Origin: Aquipseudomonas alcaligenes MRY13-0052
GTDB taxonomy: Bacteria; Pseudomonadota; Gammaproteobacteria; Pseudomonadales; Pseudomonadaceae
Reading direction: 5' to 3'
Assembly: GCA_000474255.1 (NCBI GenBank)
Contig: BATO01000069.1
Location: 1 to 34,830, forward strand
DNA: 34,830 nucleotides
Each line of letters opens with the position of its first letter. The stretch's first letter is position 1. Shown here piece by piece: positions 15,818 to 24,367 of the stretch. A model generated the notes under the pieces. It was not told where the DNA came from, did no database searches, and worked only from the letters and a program-made list of their open reading frames with translations. The position numbers and the translations under genes were made by a program.

Positions 15818-16243
15818 TCAAACCAGTGTGCGGGTGACGTTGATATTGCCCTGGGTGGCATTGGAGTAGGGGCAGACCACATGGGCCTTGTCGACCAGGT
15901 CCTGGGCCACGGCCTTGTCGATGCCCGGCAGGGAGATGCGCAGCTCCACTTCGATGCCGAAGCCGGTGGGCAGGGTGCCGATGCCGACGATGCCTTCGAT
16001 GGAGGCGTCGTCCGGCAGGCTGACCTTCTGCTTACCGGCGACGAACTTGATGGCGCCGAGGAAGCACGCCGAGTAGCCGGCGGCGAACAGCTGCTCCGGG
16101 TTGGTTCCTTCGCCGCCCGCGCCACCCAGCTCCTTGGGCGTGGTGAGTTTCACATCCAGTACTCCATCGGACGATACGGCACGGCCTTCACGGCCACCGT
16201 AGGCTTCGGCGTAGGCGCGATACAGGGCTTTTTCGATGGGCAT
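15818..16243 (-). CDS. ohr: Organic hydroperoxide resistance protein Ohr
   Basis: The 141-residue product is an Ohr/OsmC-family thiol peroxidase of typical length. Catalytic Cys60 is in GYSACFLGA and resolving Cys124 in [13 protein letters not shown]. The supporting arginine (GGREGR near residue 18) and Glu50 ([13 protein letters not shown]) are present. It reduces fatty-acid and other organic hydroperoxides using lipoyl-bound dithiols. The spacing and VCPYS motif point to Ohr rather than OsmC. The ATG at 16243 has GAGGAG upstream; a longer reading to 16375 is rejected. No ohrR repressor gene is adjacent, and no clear AT-rich OhrR palindrome is visible. The gene interrupts the flagellar block. 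Confidence 0.94.
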   Translation of the reverse strand: MPIEKALYRAYAEAYGGREGRAVSSDGVLDVKLTTPKELGGAGGEGTNPEQLFAAGYSACFLGAIKFVAGKQKVSLPDDASIEGIVGIGTLPTGFGIEVELRISLPGIDKAVAQDLVDKAHVVCPYSNATQGNINVTRTLV

Positions 16244-16374
16244 TTCGATCTCCTCGGGTTCGTCGATCAAGGGGTGATGGCGGCGTTGCACAGCGGCTGC
16301 CGCCAGACGGAAACCAAAGCCTAGACCACGCAGATGAAAGGAGAGGGCGGGGCGGCAATCACCGCTGCCGGCCA

Positions 16375-16449
16375 TTGCCGCTCAGCGGCAAGACCGCTCG
16401 TCCGCGTTGCCGCCGGCACCGGCAAAAGCGGTAATGCCTTGCCGTTGCC
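16375..16449. promoter_or_regulatory. Cluster of TTGCCG/CGGCAA dyads upstream of flgB
   Basis: In the 328-base ohr-flgB gap are a perfect palindrome TTGCCGCTCAGCGGCAA (16375-16391), the dyad TTGCCGCCGGCACCGGCAA (16407-16425) and TTGCCGTTGCCG (16438-16449). A further TTGCCAGCCGGCAA lies in the flgB leader (16547-16560). A similar TTGCCGCTGGCGGCA is upstream of flgF. They are candidate sites for a flagellar sigma-54 activator (FleR or FleQ). The link is inference. Confidence 0.4.
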
Positions 16450-16472
16450 GCCTCGATTGCTGCGAGGATTTA

Positions 16473-16485
16473 TCTCAAGCCATTG
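16473..16485 (+). promoter_or_regulatory. Possible IHF site upstream of flgB
   Basis: TCTCAAGCCATTG matches WATCAA-N4-TTR with one mismatch. It lies in an AT-rich stretch between the dyad cluster and the sigma-54 promoter, where DNA bending is usual. Confidence 0.35.
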
Positions 16486-16506
16486 AAAATAAAGGAATTT
16501 AAAAGT

Positions 16507-16522
16507 TGGCACAGCCTTTGCT
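16507..16522 (+). promoter_or_regulatory. Sigma-54 promoter of flgBCDE
   Basis: TGGCACAGCCTTTGCT has perfect -24 (TGGCAC) and -12 (TTGCT) elements with correct spacing. The predicted start is near 16533, about 39 bases before the flgB ATG. RpoN-dependent flgB operons are established in Pseudomonas. Confidence 0.93.
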
Positions 16523-16571
16523 TAATGTCATGCAGGTAAACCGACATTGCCAGCCGGCAAAGGTTAGACAC

Positions 16572-16976
16572 ATGAGCATCAGCTTCGAAAGCGCCCTCGG
16601 CATCCATGAAAAGGCCCTCAGCTTCCGCACCCAGCGTGCCGAAGTGCTGGCCAACAACATCGCCAACGCCGACACGCCCAACTACAAGGCGCGTGACCTG
16701 GACTTCAAGGCTGTGCTCCAGCAGCAGGTGGAGAACAGCAAGGGCACCTTCCATGCCAACCTGACCAACCAGCGTCACATCGCTGCCGAAGGCGCCAGCC
16801 TGTTCGACGAAAGCCTGAAGTACCGGATTCCGTTCCAGCCCTCGATCGACCAGAACACCGTCGACCTGCAGCAGGAACAATCGACCTACACCGAGAACTC
16901 CATGCAGTTCCAGGCCAGCTTCACGATGCTCAATAGCAAATTCAAAGGGCTGGTCGCTGCCCTGCGCGGCGAATAA
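16572..16976 (+). CDS. flgB: Flagellar basal-body rod protein FlgB
   Basis: The 134-residue product is a proximal rod subunit. It has the rod-protein N-terminal signature RAEVLANNIANADTPNYKARDLDF (about residues 24-47), a variable centre, and the C-terminal helix that packs into the rod (YTENSMQFQASFTMLNSKFKGLVAALRG). FlgB sits at the base of the rod next to FliE and FlgC and is exported by the flagellar type III system without a cleaved signal. The ATG at 16572 is preceded by AAAGG. It is the first gene of the sigma-54-driven flgBCDE unit, and flgC follows after 14 bases. Confidence 0.96.
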   Translation: MSISFESALGIHEKALSFRTQRAEVLANNIANADTPNYKARDLDFKAVLQQQVENSKGTFHANLTNQRHIAAEGASLFDESLKYRIPFQPSIDQNTVDLQQEQSTYTENSMQFQASFTMLNSKFKGLVAALRGE

Positions 16977-16990
16977 GGGAGAACACCACC

Positions 16991-17446
16991 ATGTCACTGT
17001 CCAGCGTCTTCAACATTGCCGGCACCGGGATGAGCGCTCAGAGCACTCGCCTGAACACCATCTCCAGCAACATCGCCAACGCCGAGACGGTGTCCTCCAG
17101 CCTCAACCAGACCTACCGCGCTCGCCACCCGGTGTTCGCCACCATGTTCCAGAGCCAGCTCAACAGCGAGAGCGGCAGTGGCAGCAGCTCGCTGTTCGCC
17201 GGCGAAGACGAATCCGGCCGTGGCGTGCAGGTGCTGGGCGTGATCGAAGACCAGAGCGCGCTCACCCCGCGCTACGAGCCGAACCATCCGGCCGCCAACG
17301 CCGACGGCTACGTGTACTACCCCAACGTCAACGTGGTGGAGGAGATGGCCGACATGATTTCTGCCAGCCGCGCCTTCCAGACCAACGTCGAAATGATGAA
17401 CACCGCCAAACAGATGATGCAGCGCGTGCTGACCCTGGGTCAGTGA
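16991..17446 (+). CDS. flgC: Flagellar basal-body rod protein FlgC
   Basis: The 151-residue product is a proximal rod subunit. It shows the N-terminal rod signature (FNIAGTGMSAQSTRLNTISSNIANAET), the FlgC-typical GVQVLGVIEDQSALTPRYEPNHPAANADGYVYYPNVN, and the C-terminal helix VVEEMADMISASRAFQTNVEMMNTAKQMMQRVL. It is slightly longer than the enteric protein because of a Ser/Gly-rich central insert near residues 57-70. GGGAGA lies upstream of the ATG. It is followed by flgD 20 bases on. Confidence 0.96.
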   Translation: MSLSSVFNIAGTGMSAQSTRLNTISSNIANAETVSSSLNQTYRARHPVFATMFQSQLNSESGSGSSSLFAGEDESGRGVQVLGVIEDQSALTPRYEPNHPAANADGYVYYPNVNVVEEMADMISASRAFQTNVEMMNTAKQMMQRVLTLGQ

Positions 17447-17466
17447 TTGCGTGAGGGAGCGACCAG

Positions 17467-18144
17467 ATGAGCGTTGACGTAGGCGCCACTACCAGTACCT
17501 CGGTACTGGACCAGTACAAACTCAAGGACACCGCCAAGTCCAAGGAACTGGGCAAGGACCAGTTCCTTCAGTTGCTGGTGGCACAGATGAATAACCAGAA
17601 CCCGCTGGACCCGCAGACCAACAGCGAGTTCGTGGCGCAGTTGGCCCAGTTCAGTACGGTCGAGGGGTTGGATAACCTGAACAAGAGTGTGAACACCATT
17701 CTTTCCAGCACCCAGTCATCCCAGGCGCTGCAGGCTTCGTCCCTGGTCGGTCGCAAGGTCATCGTCACCACCAACAAGGCGGTGGTGGACACCAGCGAGA
17801 CCATGAAGGGCAGCGTCAACCTCACCGGCGCCAGCACCAACGTCTACGTCAACGTGCTGGACAGCAAGGGCAACGCCGTCAACCGCATCAACCTGGGCGC
17901 CCAGAGCGCCGGCCAGGTCAGCTTCATGTGGGACGGCAAGGATTCGAGCGGAGCCGTTGCACCCAACGGCACCTACACCTTCCAGGCCGAGGCGGCCATC
18001 GACGGCAAGACGGTGGCGATGTCCACCAACCTGCCGGCGAACGTGGACAGCGTCACCCTCGGCCTGAATGGCGGCGAGATGACGCTCAACCTCGCCGGGC
18101 TGGGCAGCGTCGCACTCTCCAAGGTCAAGGTCATCGGTCAATAA
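17467..18144 (+). CDS. flgD: Flagellar hook cap protein FlgD
   Basis: The 225-residue product has the conserved FlgD N-terminus (LGKDQFLQLLVAQMNNQNPLDPQTNSEFVAQLAQFSTVEGLDNLN), then two beta-rich domains including the typical SFMWDGKDSSGAVAPNGTYTFQAEA. FlgD caps the growing hook, lets FlgE subunits fold in place, and is discarded when the hook is finished. The length is normal for pseudomonads. It lies between flgC and the hook gene flgE (33-base gap). A GGGAGCGACCAG stretch precedes the ATG. Confidence 0.96.
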   Translation: MSVDVGATTSTSVLDQYKLKDTAKSKELGKDQFLQLLVAQMNNQNPLDPQTNSEFVAQLAQFSTVEGLDNLNKSVNTILSSTQSSQALQASSLVGRKVIVTTNKAVVDTSETMKGSVNLTGASTNVYVNVLDSKGNAVNRINLGAQSAGQVSFMWDGKDSSGAVAPNGTYTFQAEAAIDGKTVAMSTNLPANVDSVTLGLNGGEMTLNLAGLGSVALSKVKVIGQ

Positions 18145-18177
18145 TCGTCGGCGGCGCCGGCGTTACAGGAGCATCCC

Positions 18178-19491
18178 ATGTCTTTCAATATCGGACTCAG
18201 CGGCATCCGCGCCGCCTCCAGTGACCTCAATATCACTGGCAACAACATCGCCAACGCCGGCACCGTGGGCTTCAAGCAGTCCCGTGGCGAGTTCCAGGAC
18301 CTGTACTCGGCGTCCGTGCTCGGTTCCGGCAGCAAGACCATCGGCAGCGGCGTGCTGCTGGGCAACGTCGCCCAGCTCTACAACCAGGGCACCATCGACT
18401 ACACCGAGAACGCCCTGGACCTGGCGGTGAACGGCAACGGCTTCTTCATCACCAGCAACAACGGCGCCATCAGCTACACCCGTGCCGGCTACTTCGGCAC
18501 CGACAAGAACGGCAATATCGTCGACAACAACGGCTATCGCCTGCAGGGCTACTCGGTGGATGCCAACGGTGCGCTGCAAAGCGGCGTAGTGGGCGATCTG
18601 GTGATCCAGACCAACAACCAGCAGCCCAAGGCCACCACCACCATTACCCAGCCGTTCAACCTGAACTCCACCAACACGGTGCCCACCAAGACGCCGTTCG
18701 ACCCGGCCGACCCGACCACCTACAACTCGTCGACCTCGGTGAACATCTATGACGCCCAGGGCAACGCCCACGTCATGACCCAGTACTTCGTCAAGGCGGC
18801 CACCCCGGTCAACACCTGGACCATGAACGTGCTGATCGACGGCCGTAGCCCGACCAACCCGGCCAGCGCCGCGCCGATGAGCACCACCGTGGGCTTCACC
18901 ACCTCCGGCCAGCTCGACACCAGCACCTTCACCAACACCGGTGGCTTTGCGGTCAATGCCGACGGCACCCTGGGCATCACCGGCTGGGTGCCGGCGCAGT
19001 CCAATGGCGCCACGCCGCCGGTATGGAGCGCCAACGGTGCTGCTGCCGCGCCGACCATCAGCTTCGATATCCGCGGCTCGACCCAGTTCTCCAACGCCTT
19101 CGCGGTGACCAAGGTCGCCCAGGACGGCTACACCACCGGCCAGCTGTCGGGCCTGGAGATCGACGACGAGGGCAACATCTTCGCCCGCTACACCAACGGC
19201 CAGTCGAAGATCCAGGGCCAGGTGGTGCTGGCCAACTTCGCCAACGTCCAGGGCCTCACCCCGGTAGGCAAGACGTCCTGGGTGCAGTCGTCGGAGTCCG
19301 GCGAGCCGGTGATCGGCACCCCGCGTTCCGGCACCCTGGGCGCGCTGCAGTCCGGCGCCCTGGAAGCGTCCAACGTGGATATCTCCACCGAGCTGGTCGA
19401 CCTGATCGTGGCGCAGCGCAACTACCAGGCCAACGCCAAGACCATCGAGACCGAGAACGCGGTCACCCAGACCATCATCAACCTGCGTTGA
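18178..19491 (+). CDS. flgE: Flagellar hook protein FlgE
   Basis: The 437-residue product has the rod/hook N-terminus (NIGLSGIRAASSDLNITGNNIANAGTVGFKQSRGEFQDLY), the flagellar basal-body domain (LDLAVNGNGFFITSNNGAISYTRAGYFGTDKNGNIVDNNGYRLQGY), a Thr/Asn/Ala-rich exposed middle, and the C-terminal helix LEASNVDISTELVDLIVAQRNYQANAKTIETENAVTQTIINLR. It polymerises into the flexible hook. GGAGCATCCC precedes the ATG. It is the last gene of the flgB unit: a hairpin and a T-run terminator follow, and the next unit has its own sigma-54 promoter. Confidence 0.97.
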   Translation: MSFNIGLSGIRAASSDLNITGNNIANAGTVGFKQSRGEFQDLYSASVLGSGSKTIGSGVLLGNVAQLYNQGTIDYTENALDLAVNGNGFFITSNNGAISYTRAGYFGTDKNGNIVDNNGYRLQGYSVDANGALQSGVVGDLVIQTNNQQPKATTTITQPFNLNSTNTVPTKTPFDPADPTTYNSSTSVNIYDAQGNAHVMTQYFVKAATPVNTWTMNVLIDGRSPTNPASAAPMSTTVGFTTSGQLDTSTFTNTGGFAVNADGTLGITGWVPAQSNGATPPVWSANGAAAAPTISFDIRGSTQFSNAFAVTKVAQDGYTTGQLSGLEIDDEGNIFARYTNGQSKIQGQVVLANFANVQGLTPVGKTSWVQSSESGEPVIGTPRSGTLGALQSGALEASNVDISTELVDLIVAQRNYQANAKTIETENAVTQTIINLR

Positions 19492-19529
19492 GTGGTGTTT
19501 GCCGCCCGACTCATCGGGCGGCAAAGACC

Positions 19530-19544
19530 TTGCCGCTGGCGGCA
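19530..19544. promoter_or_regulatory. TTGCCG/CGGCA dyad upstream of flgF
   Basis: TTGCCGCTGGCGGCA resembles the palindromes upstream of flgB. It lies 99 bases upstream of the flgF sigma-54 promoter. Candidate activator site, by inference. Confidence 0.35.
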
Positions 19545-19567
19545 GCCCCTCGCCGCCACGGCATTCG

Positions 19568-19593
19568 AAGGCCCTTTGCTCGGGCCTTTTTCT
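19568..19593 (+). terminator. Rho-independent terminator after flgE
   Basis: AAGGCCC (19568-19574) pairs with GGGCCTT (19582-19588), followed by a T-rich tract. A longer GC hairpin (GCCGCCCGA with TCGGGCGGC, about 19500-19521) precedes it and has no T-run. Confidence 0.85.
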
Positions 19594-19611
19594 TTTATGT
19601 TTTTCCTTTGT

Positions 19612-19624
19612 AATCAGCGTCTTG
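19612..19624 (+). promoter_or_regulatory. Possible IHF site upstream of flgF
   Basis: AATCAGCGTCTTG matches WATCAA-N4-TTR with one mismatch. It sits in a T-rich stretch 19 bases before the sigma-54 -24 element. Confidence 0.3.
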
Positions 19625-19642
19625 TGGTTGTTTTTCGAGTTA

Positions 19643-19658
19643 TGGCACAGCAATTGCT
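19643..19658 (+). promoter_or_regulatory. Sigma-54 promoter of flgFGHIJKL
   Basis: TGGCACAGCAATTGCT has perfect -24 and -12 elements with correct spacing. The predicted start is near 19670, 40 bases before the flgF ATG. Its core resembles the flgB promoter (TGGCACAGC). Confidence 0.93.
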
Positions 19659-19709
19659 GAATAGCCTGCAAAGAGTCAGCGGGCGTCAAAAGCCCACTCG
19701 GAGAACCCC

Positions 19710-20450
19710 ATGGACAAGATGCTGTACGTCTCCATGACAGGCGCCAGCCAGAACACCCTGGCCCAGCGTGCCCACGCCAACAACCTGGCGAACATTTCCA
19801 CCACCGGCTTTCGTCGCGACTACGAACAGGCGCGCTCGATGCCCGTGTTCGGCGAAACCTTCCCGGCGCGGGTCTACGCCATGAGCGAGCGCCCCGGCAC
19901 CGACTTCACCCCCGGCCCCATGCAGGAGACCGGTCGTGACATGGACATCGCCATCGGCGGCCAGGGCTGGATCGCCGTGCAGTCCGCCAACGGCAGCGAA
20001 GCCTATGTGCGTACCGCCAGCCTGCAGGTAGATGCCCTCGGCCAGCTGCGCACCGGCAACGGCTTGCCGGTGATCGGCAATGCCGGCCCCATCGCCATTC
20101 CCCCGGAGCAGAAGGTGGAGATCGGCGCCGACGGCACCATCAGCATCCGTGCCCTGGGCGAGGCCCCCAACGTGATGGCCGAGGTCGACCGCATCAAGCT
20201 GGTCAACCCCGATCCCAAGCAATTGGAGAAGGGCACCGACGGCCTGATCCGCCTGAAGAGCGGCCAGCCGGCCGGCGTGGACGGCAACGTCCAGGTCACC
20301 TCCGGCTTCCTCGAGGGCAGCAACGTCAATGCCGTGGAAGAGATGACCGCGATCCTCTCGCTGTCCCGCCAGTTCGAACTGCACGTGAAGATGATGCGCA
20401 CCGCCGAAGACGATGCTTCGGCGATGGCACGGGTCATGCAACTCAGCTAA
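19710..20450 (+). CDS. flgF: Flagellar proximal rod protein FlgF
   Basis: The 246-residue product has the rod N-terminus (LYVSMTGASQNTLAQRAHANNLANISTTGFRRDYEQA), the central basal-body domain (MDIAIGGQGWIAVQSANGSEAYVRTASLQVDALGQLRTGNGLPVIG), and the C-terminal rod helix (NVNAVEEMTAILSLSRQFELHVKMMRTAEDDASAMARVM). It forms part of the rod between FlgC and FlgG. It is the first gene of the second sigma-54 flagellar unit, 46 bases before flgG. The GGAGAACCCC before the ATG is a good ribosome site. Confidence 0.96.
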   Translation: MDKMLYVSMTGASQNTLAQRAHANNLANISTTGFRRDYEQARSMPVFGETFPARVYAMSERPGTDFTPGPMQETGRDMDIAIGGQGWIAVQSANGSEAYVRTASLQVDALGQLRTGNGLPVIGNAGPIAIPPEQKVEIGADGTISIRALGEAPNVMAEVDRIKLVNPDPKQLEKGTDGLIRLKSGQPAGVDGNVQVTSGFLEGSNVNAVEEMTAILSLSRQFELHVKMMRTAEDDASAMARVMQLS

Positions 20451-20496
20451 TTACCAGTACGCGGCGCCATGAAACCGGCGCCCGAGGAGAACGAAG

Positions 20497-21282
20497 ATGC
20501 TTCCGGCACTCTGGGTCAGCAAGACGGGCCTCGCGGCTCAGGACATGAACCTGACCACCATTTCCAACAACCTGGCGAACGTGTCGACCACGGGCTTCAA
20601 GCGTGATCGCGCCGAGTTCGAGGACCTGCTGTACCAGATCCGCCGTCAACCCGGCGCCCAGAGCAGCCAGGACAGCGAACTGCCCACCGGCCTGCAACTG
20701 GGTACCGGTGTGCGCATCGCCGGCACCCAGAAGATCTTCACCCAGGGCAGCCTGCAGACCACCGAGCAGCCGCTGGACCTGGCGGTGAACGGCCGCGGCT
20801 TCTTCCAGATCCTGATGCCGGATGGCACCGTCGCCTATACCCGTGACGGCAGCTTCCACCTGAACTCCGACGGCCAGGTCGTCACCTCCCAGGGCTATGC
20901 CCTGGAGCCGGCCATCGTGCTGCCGGCCGAAGTGCAGACCTTCACCGTGGGCGAGGACGGCACCGCCTCGGTGACCACCTTCGGCAACCCCACGCCCCAG
21001 GTGATCGGCAACATCCAGACCGCCGACTTCGTCAACTACGGCGGCCTGCAGGCCATCGGCAACAACCTGTTCCTGGAGACCGCTTCCAGCGGCGCTCCGC
21101 AAGTCGGTACCCCGGGCCTGACCGGCCTGGGCAACGTGCTCCAGAACACCCTGGAAAACTCCAACGTCAGCGTGGTCGAGGAGCTGGTGAATATGATCAC
21201 CACCCAGCGCGCCTACGAGATGAACTCCAAGGTCATCTCCACGGCCGACTCCATGCTTGGTTTCCTCTCGCAGAACCTGTAA
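20497..21282 (+). CDS. flgG: Flagellar distal rod protein FlgG
   Basis: The 261-residue product has the typical FlgG length. The N-terminus is LWVSKTGLAAQDMNLTTISNNLANVSTTGFKRDRAEFEDLLYQ, followed by the FlgG-specific GVRIAGTQKIFTQGSLQTTEQPLDLAVNGRGFFQI. The C-terminal rod helix is SNVSVVEELVNMITTQRAYEMNSKVISTADSMLGFLSQNL. It builds the distal rod that passes through the P and L rings and joins the hook. GAGGAGAACGAAG precedes the ATG. flgH begins about 20 bases after its stop. Confidence 0.97.
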   Translation: MLPALWVSKTGLAAQDMNLTTISNNLANVSTTGFKRDRAEFEDLLYQIRRQPGAQSSQDSELPTGLQLGTGVRIAGTQKIFTQGSLQTTEQPLDLAVNGRGFFQILMPDGTVAYTRDGSFHLNSDGQVVTSQGYALEPAIVLPAEVQTFTVGEDGTASVTTFGNPTPQVIGNIQTADFVNYGGLQAIGNNLFLETASSGAPQVGTPGLTGLGNVLQNTLENSNVSVVEELVNMITTQRAYEMNSKVISTADSMLGFLSQNL

Positions 21283-21302
21283 TACCCCCGAGGTAAGTTG
21301 TC

Positions 21303-22016
21303 ATGAACCGGCTGATCCTTCCTGTCTCGCTGCTCGCCGCCCACCTGCTCACCGGGTGCGTCGCGCCGGCCGCCAAACCGAACGATCCCTACTACGCCCC
21401 TGTCCTGCCGCGCACGCCCATGCCCGCCGCGCAGAACAACGGCTCCATTTATCAGGCCGGCTTCGAAACCAACCTCTACGACGACCGCAAGGCGTATCGT
21501 GTGGGTGACATCATCACCATCACCCTCAACGAGCGCACCCAGGCCAGCAAGAACGCCACCTCGCAGATCAAGAAGGACAGCACCGCCAACCTCGGGCTGA
21601 CCTCGTTGTTCGGCGGCGGCGTGCGGGTCGACAACCCCAGCACCGGCCTCAACCCGCTCAAGGCGGAGAACCTGTCCATGGACGTCGGCTACAGCGGCAC
21701 GCGCGACACCAGCGGCAACTCCCAGGCGGGGCAGAGCAACAGCCTCAGCGGCTCCATCACCGTCACCGTCTCCGAAGTGCTGCCCAATGGCATCCTCGCC
21801 GTGCGGGGCGAGAAATGGATGACCCTCAATACCGGCGACGAGCTGGTGCGCATCGCCGGCCTGGTCCGCGCCGATGACATCGGCACCGACAACAGCGTCT
21901 CCTCCAACCGCATCGCCGATGCGCGTATCACCTATTCCGGCACCGGCGCCTTCGCCGATGCCAGCCAGCCAGGATGGTTCGACCGCTTCTTCATGAGCCC
22001 CCTGTGGCCGTTCTGA
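21303..22016 (+). CDS. flgH: Flagellar L-ring lipoprotein FlgH
   Basis: The 237-residue product is an outer-membrane lipoprotein. It has a short hydrophobic leader and lipobox L-T-G-C with Cys19. The mature part has the FlgH core [28 protein letters not shown], then [67 protein letters not shown]. It forms the L ring around the rod in the outer membrane. GAGGTAAGTTGTC lies before the ATG. flgI follows with a gap of only a few bases. Confidence 0.96.
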   Translation: MNRLILPVSLLAAHLLTGCVAPAAKPNDPYYAPVLPRTPMPAAQNNGSIYQAGFETNLYDDRKAYRVGDIITITLNERTQASKNATSQIKKDSTANLGLTSLFGGGVRVDNPSTGLNPLKAENLSMDVGYSGTRDTSGNSQAGQSNSLSGSITVTVSEVLPNGILAVRGEKWMTLNTGDELVRIAGLVRADDIGTDNSVSSNRIADARITYSGTGAFADASQPGWFDRFFMSPLWPF

Positions 22017-22032
22017 GCAGGTGATTGCGAAG

Positions 22033-23133
22033 ATGAAACGACTGACCGCTGCCCTTTGCCTGTTGCTCGCCGCCACGGCCGTTCATGCCGAACGCCTGAA
22101 GGACCTGGCGAGCATTCAGGGCGTGCGTAACAACCAGTTGATCGGCTACGGCCTAGTGGTGGGCCTCAACGGTACCGGCGACCAGACCACCCAGACGCCC
22201 TTCACCCTGCAGACCTTCAACAACATGCTGGCGCAGTTCGGCATCAAGGTGCCGGCCGGCTCCGGCAACGTGCAGCTGAAGAACGTCGCGGCGGTGTCCA
22301 TCCACGCCGACCTGCCGCCCTTCGCCAAGCCGGGCCAGGCCATCGACGTCACCATCTCCTCCATCGGCAACGCCAAGAGCCTGCGCGGCGGCAGCCTGCT
22401 GATGGCGCCGATGAAAGGCATCGACGGCAACGTCTACGCCATCGCCCAGGGCAACCTGGTGGTGGGCGGCTTCGATGCCGAGGGCAGCGACGGCTCGAAG
22501 ATCACCGTCAACGTTCCGTCGTCCGGCCGCATTCCCGCCGGTGCCACGGTCGAGCGCCCGGTACCCAGCGGCTTCGACCAGGGCAACTACCTGACGCTGA
22601 ACCTCAACCGCCCGGACTTCACCACCGCCAAGAACATCGTCGACAAGCTCAACGAGCTGCTTGGCCCGGGCGTCGCCCAGGCCCTGGACGGCGGCTCGGT
22701 CCGCGTCACCGCGCCCATGGACCCGAGCCAGCGCGTCGACTACATGTCGGTGCTGGAAAACCTCGAAGTGGAGGCCGGCCAGGCGGTGGCCAAGGTCATC
22801 ATCAATTCGCGTACCGGCACCATCGTCATCGGCCAGAACGTCAGGGTGCAGCCAGCCGCCGTCACCCACGGCAGCCTGACCGTGACCATCACCGAAGACC
22901 CGATCGTCAGCCAGCCCGGTGCCCTGTCCGGCGGGCAGACCGCCGTGGTGCCGCGCTCCAAGGTCAAAGCCGACCAGGAGGCCAAGCCGATGTTCAAGTT
23001 CGGCCCCGGTACCACCCTGGACGAGATCGTCCGCGCGGTGAACCAGGTGGGCGCGGCCCCTTCCGACCTGATGGCCATCCTCGAGGCGCTGAAGCAAGCT
23101 GGCGCCCTCCAGGCCGACCTGATCGTGATCTGA
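22033..23133 (+). CDS. flgI: Flagellar P-ring protein FlgI
   Basis: The 366-residue product has a signal peptide ([19 protein letters not shown], then ERLKDLA) and the strongly conserved FlgI body: [89 protein letters not shown], and an end with [24 protein letters not shown]. It forms the periplasmic P ring, aided by FlgA (13096-13857). The ATG at 22033 is favoured because AGGTG lies nine bases upstream. A GTG at 22021 would add four residues. Translation is probably coupled to flgH. Confidence 0.95.
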   Translation: MKRLTAALCLLLAATAVHAERLKDLASIQGVRNNQLIGYGLVVGLNGTGDQTTQTPFTLQTFNNMLAQFGIKVPAGSGNVQLKNVAAVSIHADLPPFAKPGQAIDVTISSIGNAKSLRGGSLLMAPMKGIDGNVYAIAQGNLVVGGFDAEGSDGSKITVNVPSSGRIPAGATVERPVPSGFDQGNYLTLNLNRPDFTTAKNIVDKLNELLGPGVAQALDGGSVRVTAPMDPSQRVDYMSVLENLEVEAGQAVAKVIINSRTGTIVIGQNVRVQPAAVTHGSLTVTITEDPIVSQPGALSGGQTAVVPRSKVKADQEAKPMFKFGPGTTLDEIVRAVNQVGAAPSDLMAILEALKQAGALQADLIVI

Positions 23134-23143
23134 GGAGGCGACC

Positions 23144-24358
23144 ATGGACTCCAAGTTTTCTGCCGGCCTCGGGGGCTCCAGCCCCGTCGACTCGGGCGCC
23201 TACACCGACCTCAACCGCATGGCCCAATTCAAGGTGGGCAAGGGCCGGGACAGTGACCAGAACATCAAGAAGGTCGCCCAGGAGTTCGAGTCGCTGTTCC
23301 TCAACGAAATGATGAAGGCCATGCGCTCGGCCAACGAGGTGTTCGCCGAGGGCAACTTCCTCAACAGTAACGAGAGCAAGACCTACCAGGACATGTACGA
23401 CCAGCAACTGGCCGTGACCATCTCCAAGGGGCAAGGCATCGGCCTGTCCGACGTGCTTACCCGCCAGCTGTCGAAGAACAAGGGCGCATCCAAGTCCACC
23501 GGGCCCAACCCCTTCGCCCAGGTGGCCGAGACCAACGGCATCAGTTGGCCGCAGAAGGGCAGCAAGCTCGAAGCGCCGGCCGAGGGGCGTGATGACTCCA
23601 AGATGTTGGACATGCGCCGCATCAGCCTGCCGGGCAAGCTCACCGACCGCCTGCTGGCCGGCATTGTGCCGTCCGCCAGTGCCGGGGAGGGGGCGGCGGC
23701 CCAGGCGGCCACTGCGCAGAACCAGGCCCTGGCGGGTGCCGACTGGGTGCCGGCCAAGTCCTATGGCGCGCCCGAGAGCGGCGCCACGCGGGTGGATGGC
23801 ACCGACGCGGTACTTGGCCGGCGTATCGCCCAGCCGCCGCTGGCACCCGGCAAGTCGGCCTTCCGTTCGCCCCAGGAATTCATCGACACCATGCTGCCCA
23901 TGGCCCAGGAAGCGGCGAAGAGCATCGGCGTCGATCCGCGCTACCTGGTGGCCCAGGCAGCCCTGGAGACCGGCTGGGGCAAGTCGATCATCCGCCAGCA
24001 GGACGGCAGCAGCAGCCACAACCTGTTCGGCATCAAGTCCCACGGCTGGGACGGCCAGTCGGCCCGCGCCCTGACCACCGAATTCAAGGACGGCCAGGCC
24101 GTCAAGGAAGCGGCATCGTTCCGCGCATACGACTCCTATCAGCAGAGCTTCCACGATTATGTGAACTTTCTGCAGGGGAACGATCGATATCAAGAGGCAC
24201 TGGAAGTAACCGACAAGCCTGAGCGATTCGTCCGCGAACTGCAGCAGGCCGGCTACGCGACCGACCCGCAGTACGCGCGCAAGGTCGCCCAGATCGCCCG
24301 GCAGATGCAGACCTATCAGGCTGTAGCGGCGGGCGATGCGGTGGTGCCGCGTTCATGA
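23144..24358 (+). CDS. flgJ: Rod cap / peptidoglycan hydrolase FlgJ
   Basis: The 404-residue product has two domains. The N-terminal rod-scaffold part is about residues 15-110 (VAQEFESLFLNEMMKAMRSANEVFAEGNFLNSNESKTYQDMYDQQL). The C-terminal glucosaminidase domain is about 240-395 (FIDTMLPMAQEAAKSIGVDPRYLVAQAALETGWGKSII, with likely catalytic Glu275, then NLFGIKSHGWDGQ and SFRAYDSYQQSFHDYVNFL). A low-complexity Ala/Gly-rich linker of more than 100 residues joins them, as usual in pseudomonads. It helps rod assembly and opens peptidoglycan for it. GGAGGCGACC precedes the ATG. flgK begins nine bases after its stop. Confidence 0.95.
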   Translation: MDSKFSAGLGGSSPVDSGAYTDLNRMAQFKVGKGRDSDQNIKKVAQEFESLFLNEMMKAMRSANEVFAEGNFLNSNESKTYQDMYDQQLAVTISKGQGIGLSDVLTRQLSKNKGASKSTGPNPFAQVAETNGISWPQKGSKLEAPAEGRDDSKMLDMRRISLPGKLTDRLLAGIVPSASAGEGAAAQAATAQNQALAGADWVPAKSYGAPESGATRVDGTDAVLGRRIAQPPLAPGKSAFRSPQEFIDTMLPMAQEAAKSIGVDPRYLVAQAALETGWGKSIIRQQDGSSSHNLFGIKSHGWDGQSARALTTEFKDGQAVKEAASFRAYDSYQQSFHDYVNFLQGNDRYQEALEVTDKPERFVRELQQAGYATDPQYARKVAQIARQMQTYQAVAAGDAVVPRS

Positions 24359-24367
24359 GGATGAGAC

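Noticed and set aside
18163-19689. A 508-codon minus-strand frame opposite flgE
   Set aside because: It is a Gly/Val/His-rich shadow of flgE, with no ribosome site and no recognisable domain.
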